Source of the DNA: JBCCFW01 sp039029535
GTDB lineage: Bacteria; Acidobacteriota; JBCCFW01
DNA: 64,000 bases
Reading direction: 5' to 3'
Assembly (NCBI GenBank): GCA_039029535.1
Contig: JBCCFW010000012.1
Location: forward strand, 1-64,000
Notes under the pieces: model-generated
Database searches by the model: none
Seen by the model: only the letters and a program-made list of their open reading frames with translations
Told to the model about the DNA's origin: nothing
Shown here: positions 33,901 to 41,600 of the stretch, piece after piece
Numbering within the stretch: the first letter of the stretch is position 1
Layout of the letters: each line of letters opens with the position of its first letter
Translations under genes and position numbers: made by a program

Positions 33901-34368
33901 TTCATGGCGCCCGGCGCCGAGGAGGGCGAGTTCGAGCTCGAGCGCGCGCGCTGGCTCCGCCGACGGGGCTTCAAGAGCTGGACCCGCTGGCGCACGAGCT
34001 GGGGCAAGTTCACTGCCTTCGGCGTGTTCGACGCCACCGCTGCGGTCAAGGCCGTCACCCAGGAAGGCAACGCCCCCGCGCGCTGGCAGGCAGTGCTGCC
34101 CGAGCCCGGCCTGTATCGGGTGGAGGCCTTCCTGCCGGGCTCGGCCGAGAAGCTCCAGAGCGCGACGCTGGCCGACAGCTATCACTTCGAGCTCGAGACC
34201 GCCGACGGCGCCGAGCCGATCGTCTTGGAGCGTGACTCGACGACCATGGGCTGGAACGATCTCGGTCGTTACCGTCTGGGTCGCGACACCACCGTGACCT
34301 TGCAGGACCTGGGTGAGGCCGGCCTCATCTACGCCGACGCAGTCCGATTCAGTAGAGAGCCTTCATGA
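30949..34368 (+). CDS. ABC-2 type permease fused to an M1-peptidase-like periplasmic domain
   Basis: An 1139-residue product from ATG 30949 (AAGGAG 6 nt upstream, overlapping the previous TGA), so the upstream in-frame extension to 30838 is rejected. Residues 1-290 have about six helices (VWVLGLVVLLAAAIGVAQTA, GVVFGALSTAVLGVFFAFDW, LFATVGSLAIYLIGVSVLLL). A long extracytoplasmic part follows with the M1-like N-terminal beta domain and a helical region. As in the split paralogue, HExxH is missing. ABC permease/M1 fusions are known as a family; here the peptidase fold probably serves as a binding or assembly platform. The next gene, the membrane-fusion protein, overlaps by 4 nt. Confidence 0.88.
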   Translation: MNIRNVLTVAGFESRLVRRQIRVWVLGLVVLLAAAIGVAQTAWIWFMGSGWSGSFATMTPDMIIFRGVVFGALSTAVLGVFFAFDWRHRDVTARFSQTYDHSVTQLEYCWGKFLATLRALLWPYVICLIATIVTMVALGASGPWQVYVYSYFFIAPILGLIPIAITFGLAGLTGNRAVAILGGLAWCVVTWACMGIFNGLDIDIPEPVALVLSGGAVGTGLPLYSAFVGYDFSLLDWGQILSAVGLVLFMVCLAAWGRFAPGASPASGRNRLFATVGSLAIYLIGVSVLLLEYRRGTTQREAVVAAETKALDASVPSVLNRDVELDLTETGSLSGTARLRLRNDESTAMDRLVFRLNHGLEVSGVTADGQSLSHEQDWSVLTVTPSTPLQTGDELELEFTYAGGIEKESVDAETELALRGISTGERQVRRFFGVNPTFLRGSVVVLGLDAGFHPEPDFMFGHEPPSRPFRRLAPGRLSLKLPEGWTAASAGAHTVEADGSHLFVAEHPIPGFSVNAGPYLERNARVKDIDLRFLFHPDHEEQVAFFDEAGEKLLETIEERFDEAEAQTGLSYPLPVLSVVEVPQTLASFSASWDAPNRLGAPGVVMLKEGGFFQANFEFPLKTLRDNHEESTGAGDDAAEFDVAQTKADLAQRFMSTDWTGGNLERLAYKTCFDFQAQAVGEAVPVAGLALSSQLAENAIKMPVIDSPETARIYQKGGEVFQRLGRAMSRGQTNRIPDIVMNALVDEDKVYQTMLTKPLEQLDPRDDQSTYLGVLYRKGRLPWTSLRETLGRQNFAACMRTLVDDARERGGQFEWDDVRRELLAVAKEEDKKGLVGLLDNWSTGTGLPGYVVNNVRLHRLAGEDERYQFTANVANRGDVAGSTVVRVRTFDGGLQGGSVTLHLEAGEEVEVGLLTDYQPTSWNLATFLSLNRQAPSGELILEEDELSGDGFQGQRPATNESKLLVVVDNLDEGFTLTHEGQSIPFMAPGAEEGEFELERARWLRRRGFKSWTRWRTSWGKFTAFGVFDATAAVKAVTQEGNAPARWQAVLPEPGLYRVEAFLPGSAEKLQSATLADSYHFELETADGAEPIVLERDSTTMGWNDLGRYRLGRDTTVTLQDLGEAGLIYADAVRFSREPS

Positions 34369-35417
34369 GACAGTCCTCCGTCATCGTCCTCGTGCTGCTG
34401 GCGCTGCTCGCCGCTGGCTGCAGCCAACAGACCGAGGCCCCCGAGCTGGAGTTCCGCGCGACCGTGTCGACCGAAGAGGTCGAGAAGGGTCGGGTGGAGC
34501 GTGTCTTGACGACCACCGGCACGGTGCGCGCCCGCAAGAAGGTGGATGTCCTCGTCGAGAACGGCGGCAAGCTCCTCCTCGCCAAGCGGCCGGGGACCCG
34601 TGAGCGACTCGCCGTCGGCGATCCCGTGCGGCGGGGGCAGGTCGTGGCCAGGGTCGACGCGGCGGACATTCGGACCACCACCCGGATCGCGGCGCGCAAG
34701 AAGAGTCTCGAGGTCGCCGATGCGGAGTACAAGCGCAACCTCGCTCTCGCTCAGCAGGGATTGCTCTCCTTCGGTGAGCTGAGCAACTTCGAGAGCCGGC
34801 TCGAGGACGCCCGAGCCGAGTACGAGAATGCCCGTCTCCAGGAGAAGAAGGGGCGTCTCAACGCGCCGATGTCGGGCGTGCTGACGATGGTCATCCAGGC
34901 CGCCGACGGACAGCACGTCGCGAGCGGCACGAAGCTCGCCGAGGTCATGGACTTCTCCGAGGTCATCCTCGATCTCGATCTCACCTCGGGTGAGGTCCTC
35001 GACGTGCAGCCGGGTCAGGAGGTGCGGGTCAGCACCTACGCCTCCGACGAGACCTTCGAGGGCACGGTAGAGCGCATCGCGCCGTCCATCGATCCCACCA
35101 CGCGCACCTTCCGCGTCGAGGTGGGCGTGAAGAACACCGAGCTCAAGCTCCGCCCGGGCATGTTCGTCCGTGCCGAGCTGGTCGTCGACTCGCGCACGGA
35201 CGTCACCGTCGTCCCGAGCTCGTCGATCCTCTTCCGCAAGGGACGCCCGGTGGTCTTCGTGGTCGAGGCGCAGCGTGCCTCGGAGCGTGAGGTGGAGCCG
35301 GGCCTCGACTCCTCGACGTTCACCGAGATCCTCGAAGGCATCGAGCTGGGCGAGCGGGTGGTGACCACCGGTCAGGACACGCTCCAGGACGGCGCCCGGG
35401 TGATCGTGCGCGGATGA
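34365..35417 (+). CDS. RND/MacA-type periplasmic adaptor (membrane-fusion protein), lipoprotein
   Basis: A 350-residue product from ATG 34365, overlapping the upstream stop by 4 nt. The lipobox LLAAGC predicts a lipoprotein anchored in the inner membrane. Adaptor features follow in order: an N-terminal barrel half, a short coiled-coil hairpin (EVADAEYKRNLALAQQGLLS ... ESRLEDARAEYENARLQ), a lipoyl half (GRLNAPMSGVLTMV), a beta-barrel (VQPGQEVRVSTYASDETFEG, PTTRTFRVEVGV) and a membrane-proximal domain (VVPSSSILFRKGRPVVFVV). Such adaptors link an inner-membrane pump to an outer-membrane channel. No TolC-like gene lies in the operon, so the channel must be encoded elsewhere. It could serve the RND pumps, the ABC permeases, or both. 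Confidence 0.92.
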   Translation: MRQSSVIVLVLLALLAAGCSQQTEAPELEFRATVSTEEVEKGRVERVLTTTGTVRARKKVDVLVENGGKLLLAKRPGTRERLAVGDPVRRGQVVARVDAADIRTTTRIAARKKSLEVADAEYKRNLALAQQGLLSFGELSNFESRLEDARAEYENARLQEKKGRLNAPMSGVLTMVIQAADGQHVASGTKLAEVMDFSEVILDLDLTSGEVLDVQPGQEVRVSTYASDETFEGTVERIAPSIDPTTRTFRVEVGVKNTELKLRPGMFVRAELVVDSRTDVTVVPSSSILFRKGRPVVFVVEAQRASEREVEPGLDSSTFTEILEGIELGERVVTTGQDTLQDGARVIVRG

Positions 35418-35463
35418 GCATCACGCCGTCGTTCCTCGACGTCTTCACTCGGAGTCCAGGCTC

Positions 35464-38400
35464 GTGATCCCCCGCTTTGCGGTCTCGCACCCCGTCACGG
35501 TGCTCATGATCTTCGCGGCGGCGGCCCTTCTCGGATACCTGTCGCTACGCGAGCTGCCGGTCGACCTGCTCCCGGAGCTCCAGGCGCCCCGCATCGCCGT
35601 GCTCGTGCGCGCGGGAGATCGGCCTCCCGAAGAGCTCGAGGACCGTTACGCCGAGTATCTCGAGGCCCAGCTCTCGACGCTGCCCGACGTCCGCTCGGTG
35701 CGCACGACCTGCGCCACCGGTCGTGTCTTGGTCACCATCGAGCAGGACTGGGACACCGAGATGGACTTCGCGCTGCTCCAGGTCGAGAAGCGCGTGTCCA
35801 TCTTGCGCACCGATCGCGACGTCGACTCGGTCACCGTCTCTCGCTTCGATCCCTCCGATGAGCCCGTCGTCGTCCTGGCGCTGTCGCTCAAGGGTGATGC
35901 GGAAGACGAGCTGGTCGAGCTCGATCGCCTGCGCCTCCTCGCAGAGGACCGAGTCGCCCGCATCCTCGAGACGGTCGAGGGAGTCGCGTCCGTGCAGGTC
36001 GCCGGTGGGCGTCAGGCCCGCGTCGGCGTCGTGGCCGAGCGTCATCGCCTGCGTGCGCTCGGGCTGAGCTTCGACGGGCTGCGCGGCAACATCTCCGCCG
36101 GCAACGCCGAGGCCTCGGGTGGCACCGTCGAAGACGGCGGCAAGGTCCACGTCATCAAGGGCCTCGGTCGCTTCCACGCGATCGAGGACATCGCCGGCCT
36201 GCCCGTGCAGGGCTCCGGTGACGGCTCGAAGCCTCGTCGCCTGGACGAGGTCGCGACGGTCGAGTGGGAGAGCGCGCCCCTGTCGGGGCTGGTCACCGTC
36301 GACGGCAAGGAGGGACTGTCGCTCTCCATCTTCAAGGAGGCCGACGCCAACACGGTCGCGGTCTCCGACGCGGTGACGGCGGCGGTCGCGGAGATCGCGC
36401 CCCAGCTCACCGACGCCAACCTCCAGGTCGTCACCGATCAGGCGACCTTCATCCGCGAGGCCATCACCCAGGTGCAGTGGGCGGCGCTGGCCGGCATCGT
36501 GCTGGCCATCTTCGTGCTGCTGGTCTTCCTGCGGCGGCTGGTGGCGGTCGTGCTGGTGGCCCTGGCCATCCCGCTGTCGGTGGTGACGACGCTGGCCCTC
36601 ATGGGCTTGGCCGACCTGAGCCTCAACCTCATGACCCTGGGCGGGCTCGCGCTGGGCGCGGGGATGCTCATCGACAACGCCATCGTCGTGCTGGAGGCGA
36701 TCGTCGCCCGGCTCGAGGGTGGCTCGTCGCCGCGTGAGGCCGCGATCGAGGGAGCGTCCGAGGTGGCCGCGGCCATCTTCGCGGCGACGCTGACGACCTG
36801 CGTGGTCTTCGTGCCGGTGGCATTCCTCGAAGGCCTGGCGGCCGAGCTCTTCACCGACCTCGCCTTCACGGTGGCCTTCTCGCTCATCGCCTCGCTGGGC
36901 GTGGCGTTGCTCCTGCTGCCCATGGCGGCCGCGCGCTTCTTCAAGGCGCGGGGCGGCCGGACGGGCGGTGCCGGTCGGGGTGCTTCCACCTTCCGCGGCC
37001 TGCTCCGTCGCCCCTTCCTCATCGTGTTGGTCACTGGCGTGCTGCTCTTCTTCGGCTGGCAGCGTGCGCAGCGACTCGGCCTCGACTTCCTGCCGACGGC
37101 CGATCCCGGCCTGGTGGTCGTCGAGCTGCTCCTGCCCGAGGGGCACCGCGTGACGGTCACGCGCGAGGCGGCGCGGGTGCTCGAAGACGCGTTGACGCAG
37201 TCGGTGGGCTCGGCGGTCGCGACGACCCTGGCCGAGCTCGGCGAGTCGGTGCGTGAGGAGATCGCCCTCACCGACGAGGTGCCCTCGCAGAACCGCGGCC
37301 TGCTCCGCATCCGCCTGGTGCCACGCGAGGAGCGCAACGTGACGACCGAGCAGGTCATCGGCCTGCTCGAGAAGGCGGCGGAGTCGGTCGAGGGGCTGTC
37401 CATCCGCTTCCGTCCGACCGACCCGGTGTTGTCACGTCTTCTCGACCGTGGGCCACCCATCGCCTTCGAGCTGCGTGGCCAGGAGCTCGACGCGCTCGAA
37501 GAGGGCTGTCGTCGTCTCTCCGAGGAGCTCGCCAAGCAAGAGTCGGTCTTCAACGTCCGTCATGGCTTCGAGGATCGTCGGGCCGAGCTGCGGCTCCAGG
37601 TCGATCGCATCATGGCGGCAGGGCTCGGGCTGACTCCCGACCAGCTCGGGGAGAGGCTCCGGCAGCGTCTCGGCGACCAGGCGGTCACCGACTTCCGGGA
37701 CAAGGGCGAGCTGCGCAACGTCGTCCTGCGCGCGCCACGCCTCGACCTCGACGGGCTCTCCAACATCGTGCTCGACACGCCCAGCGGCGAGCCCGTGCGG
37801 CTCCGCGACATCGCGCGGCTGGAAGTGGTCACGGCTCCCACGCAGGTCGAGCGTCGACCCGGCACGCGCACCGCTCGCGTGACGGCTCAGGTGCTTCCGG
37901 GCGAGTCGCTCGGTGGTGCGAGCGCCGAGGCGTACGAGCGCCTCACGGCAGTGCCGTTGCCGCCGGGGCTCCAGCTCGAGCAGGTCGGCGCGGAGAAGGA
38001 GAGGGCGGAGTCCTTCCGACAGCTCCTGTTCGCCGTCGCCCTGGCCATCGCGCTGGTCTACATGGTGCTCGCGTCGTTGTTCGAGTCGCTGGTGCACCCG
38101 TTCACGATCCTCTTCACGCTGCCGACGGCGGGCCTGGGCGTCATCGCCGCGCTCGACCTCGCGCAGACGCCGTTCTCGGTGCCGGCCTTGCTGGGGGCGG
38201 TCATGCTCGCGGGCATCGCCGTGAACAACGGGATCCTGCTCGTCGATCTCACGGGACAGCTCCGTCGACGAGGGCTCTCCCGCCTCGACGCGGTGGTCGC
38301 CGCCAGCTCGGCGCGTCTGCGTCCCATCCTCATGACGTCGCTGACCACGGTGCTGGCCATGCTGCCCCTGGCGCTGCCGGCGGAGGTGCTCTCGCAGGTG

Positions 38401-38622
38401 CCGGGCCTGGCGCTCGGTGGTGAGGGCTCGGAGCTCCGAGCGCCCATGGCGCTGACCGTCATCGGCGGGCTCCTCGCCTCGACGGTGCTCACGCTCGTGC
38501 TCGTGCCGGCGGTCTACCTGCTGCTGGACCGGCTGCGTCCGAACGCCGAGACGCAGTCGGTGAGCGGGACCGCGGTCGAGCCGCTCCCTGAGCCGATGTC
38601 GGGGCCGGGCACGGAGGACTGA
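35464..38622 (+). CDS. RND-family efflux pump (AcrB/HAE-like permease)
   Basis: A 1052-residue product from GTG 35464, 46 bp after the adaptor gene. The usual RND layout is clear: TM1, a large periplasmic loop (VVLALSLKGDAEDELVELDR), TM2-6 with the proton-relay helix GMLIDNAIVVLEAIVARLEG, a second large loop, and TM8-12 (LLFAVALAIALVYMVLASLF, LLGAVMLAGIAVNNGILLVD). The relay helix has Asp-Asn in place of the Asp-Asp pair of AcrB, as in HAE2-like pumps. The length is normal for the family. Substrate is unknown. It probably forms a heteromeric pump with the RND part of the next gene, which starts 1 bp after its stop. Confidence 0.94.
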   Translation: MIPRFAVSHPVTVLMIFAAAALLGYLSLRELPVDLLPELQAPRIAVLVRAGDRPPEELEDRYAEYLEAQLSTLPDVRSVRTTCATGRVLVTIEQDWDTEMDFALLQVEKRVSILRTDRDVDSVTVSRFDPSDEPVVVLALSLKGDAEDELVELDRLRLLAEDRVARILETVEGVASVQVAGGRQARVGVVAERHRLRALGLSFDGLRGNISAGNAEASGGTVEDGGKVHVIKGLGRFHAIEDIAGLPVQGSGDGSKPRRLDEVATVEWESAPLSGLVTVDGKEGLSLSIFKEADANTVAVSDAVTAAVAEIAPQLTDANLQVVTDQATFIREAITQVQWAALAGIVLAIFVLLVFLRRLVAVVLVALAIPLSVVTTLALMGLADLSLNLMTLGGLALGAGMLIDNAIVVLEAIVARLEGGSSPREAAIEGASEVAAAIFAATLTTCVVFVPVAFLEGLAAELFTDLAFTVAFSLIASLGVALLLLPMAAARFFKARGGRTGGAGRGASTFRGLLRRPFLIVLVTGVLLFFGWQRAQRLGLDFLPTADPGLVVVELLLPEGHRVTVTREAARVLEDALTQSVGSAVATTLAELGESVREEIALTDEVPSQNRGLLRIRLVPREERNVTTEQVIGLLEKAAESVEGLSIRFRPTDPVLSRLLDRGPPIAFELRGQELDALEEGCRRLSEELAKQESVFNVRHGFEDRRAELRLQVDRIMAAGLGLTPDQLGERLRQRLGDQAVTDFRDKGELRNVVLRAPRLDLDGLSNIVLDTPSGEPVRLRDIARLEVVTAPTQVERRPGTRTARVTAQVLPGESLGGASAEAYERLTAVPLPPGLQLEQVGAEKERAESFRQLLFAVALAIALVYMVLASLFESLVHPFTILFTLPTAGLGVIAALDLAQTPFSVPALLGAVMLAGIAVNNGILLVDLTGQLRRRGLSRLDAVVAASSARLRPILMTSLTTVLAMLPLALPAEVLSQVPGLALGGEGSELRAPMALTVIGGLLASTVLTLVLVPAVYLLLDRLRPNAETQSVSGTAVEPLPEPMSGPGTED

Positions 38623-38623
38623 G

Positions 38624-41600
38624 ATGTCGGAACACGGTGCCACCGGTGGTCTCGCGACCTGGTCGGTCCGACGTCCCGTCGCGGCCCTCATGCTCTTCGT
38701 GGGGCTCGGCCTGTTGGGGGTGATCTCGTATCGCTCGCTTCCGGTGCAGCTCATGCCCGACTTCGAGTCACCGGAGCTCTTCGTCAGCGCCAGCTTGAGC
38801 GGCGCGAGCCCCGACGAGATCGAAAACGACCTGCTCCGACCGCTCGAGGGCGAGCTCGCGACCATCCCCGGCATCGACGAGATGACCTCGGTGGCGCGCA
38901 ACGGCTCGGGCACGGTGACCCTGGCCTTCGAGCGCGACGTCGACCTCGACCACGCCAACATCAAGGTGCAGCAAGTCCTCGAGTCGGTGCAGGCCCGCTT
39001 GCCGGAGCAGGCCAACCTCAACGTCAACCAGTTCGACACCAGCGACTTCAGCCAGTTCATCATGGTCTTGAGCTTCCGGGGCGACACCGACCTCGAGACC
39101 ATGGCCAAGCTCACCGAGGACGAGCTCATCCCGATCCTCACCGCCGTCGACGGGGTGGTGAACGTCTCGAGCCTTGGTGGTGCGTCCAAGCAGATCGGCG
39201 TGTTCCTCCAGCCCGAGCGGGCCCAGGGCATGGGCGTGTCGGTGCTGCAAGTGCAGCAGGCCCTTCAGACGGTGAGCACGCCGGTGGTGTCGGTGGGGGA
39301 CATCGACGACGGCGTGCAGCGGCTGCCGGTGCTCCTCGACGGTCGTGCGCGGACCATGAGCGACGTGCTCAGCACGCCGGTGGGTGGTGACCGTCTCAAG
39401 CTCGGTCAGGTCACCCGGGTCGAGCCCGGCATCGCCATGAACGCCGAGCGCTACCGCGTGGACGGGCGGACCAGCGTCGGGCTCATGGCCTACAAGGAGC
39501 CCCAGGCCAACCTCATCGAGGTCGCCCACGGCCTGCGGGCCCGCATCGAGCAGTTCAACCGGGAGCGTGCGAACGAGGGGCTCGAGGTCTCCATCGACTT
39601 CGACTCGGCCGAGCTCATCGAGGAGAACCTCGCGCTGCTCATCGAGCGCGCCACCGTCGGTGCCCTGCTCTCGCTCATCGTGCTGCTGGTCTTCCTGCGC
39701 GGCCTGCCGCCGCTGGTCGTCCTCGGGGTCGGCCTGCCGGCGAGCGTGCTGGCGGTCATGGGCCACGAGCGCATCGCCCTGGGCGTCGCCTTGCTCGTGC
39801 TGCTGCTCATCAAGGGAGCGCGGCCAGTGCTGGTCGTCGCCATCGCGGCGCCGACCTCGCTGCTCATCGCCTGCGACATGTTCGCCCTGGCGGACATGAC
39901 GATCAACTTGCTCACCCTTCTCGGGCTGGCGCTGTCCATCGGCATGCTGCTGGACAACTCCATCGTCGTGCTCGAGAGCATCTCGGCCCGACGTCAGGCG
40001 GGAGTGGTGGGAGCGGCGGCCGCCGAGAGCGGTGCGTCGCGCGTGCTGCGGTCGATCCTCGCGGGCACGGCGACGACCCTGGTCGTGTTCGCGCCCCTGG
40101 CCTTCCTCGACATCGAGGGCGGCGAGCTGCTGCGGGAGCTGGCGCTGTCGGTGTCGTTCCCGCTCATCGCGTCGCTGCTGGTCGCGGCCATTCTCGTCCC
40201 TGCAGCCACCGCTTGGTTGTCGGCGGAGCTCAAGCAGGCGCAGCCGGTGCGTCTCCCCGGTGAGCACGGGGTACCGCGTCCGAGCGCGGCGCGCGCGGCC
40301 TACTCGGCCCTGCTGCGCTTCACGCTGCGGTCGCCCGGTCTCTGCTTCTTCATCGGGCTCGGGCTGGTGGTCATCTCACTCATCGTGGGCGGTCCGCTGC
40401 TGCTCGTGTTCGCCGAGGGCGAGCGACCGTCGACGAATCAGATCCGGGTGGAGATCGAGATGCCTCCCGGCTCGAGCATCGACGCTACCGACGACTTGGC
40501 CAAGCTCGTCGAGGAGATCGCGGGCGAGATCGACGGCCGTGACGAGATTCAGACCACCATCCGCAAGGAGGTGGCGACGGTCACGGTGGTCTTCCCCGAA
40601 GAGGACGAGCGCGAGATCCCCGTGGACATCCCCAAGATCCGCCGCGACCTGCGCAAGCGCGTGGATCAGGTCCCGGCCGGACGCGCCGACATTCAGGTCG
40701 ATCCGCCGCCTGACGACGGAGGCGGCGGCCCCGGCGGCTTGCCGGGCAGCGGCGGCACGGTGGAGAGCGTGCGGGTGCTCGGTCCGGCCGGTGCGGACCT
40801 CGTGGAGCACGCGCGTCTCATCAAGGAGCGTCTCGAGCAGCTCGGCGACATCTCGAACGTGCGTTGGGACGTCGACTCCGGTCAGCCTGCCCTGCTCGTG
40901 AAGGCCGATCGCTCCCGCCTGTCGGAGCACGGCGTCAGCGCCCAGGAGCTCATGCAGGTCATCTGGGCGACTCGACGGGAAGGGGAGGGGATGCTCACCC
41001 CCTTCCGGCTCGGCGAGGAAGACATCGACATCGTGCTCTGGGTCGAGGAGGCGGAGGAGCGTGAGCTCGAGGACATCCGTCGCTTCCCGCTCGTGACGTC
41101 GACCGGTGGTCGCATCCCGCTGGAGGCCCTGGCGACGGTGACCACCGGCAGCGAGGCGTCCGACCTGCGTCGTCATCATCGTCAGCGCGCGATCACCTTG
41201 CGGTATGGCTTCGACGAGCGGGCGGTGTCGTCGGGACAGGCGACCAACGCGGCACGCCAGGCGGTCGACCAGGCCGTGGCGTCGCTGCCGCCGCCTCCCG
41301 GCGTTCACGTCGAGGTCGAGCACGCCGACGAGCAGCTCTCCGACGGCTGGCGGGCCTTCTGGCTCGCCCTGGGTCTCGTTTTCATGGTGCTGGCCATGAG
41401 CTTCGAGTCGCTCGTGCAGCCCTTCCTCATCCTGGTCTGCGTGCCGCTGGCGGCGGTGGGCGCGATCTGGGTCATGGTCATCACGGGGACGAGCGTCAAC
41501 GTCTACGTCGTGCTCGCCGCTCTCGTGTTGCTGGGCATCGTGGTCAACAACGGCATCCTGTTGGTCGATCGCAGCCAGGCCCTGGTGTCGTCGGGCGTGC

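Noticed and set aside
35545..37146. 533-codon frame antisense to the RND gene
   Set aside because: Gln/Arg/His-rich shadow; the RND protein on the plus strand is unambiguous.
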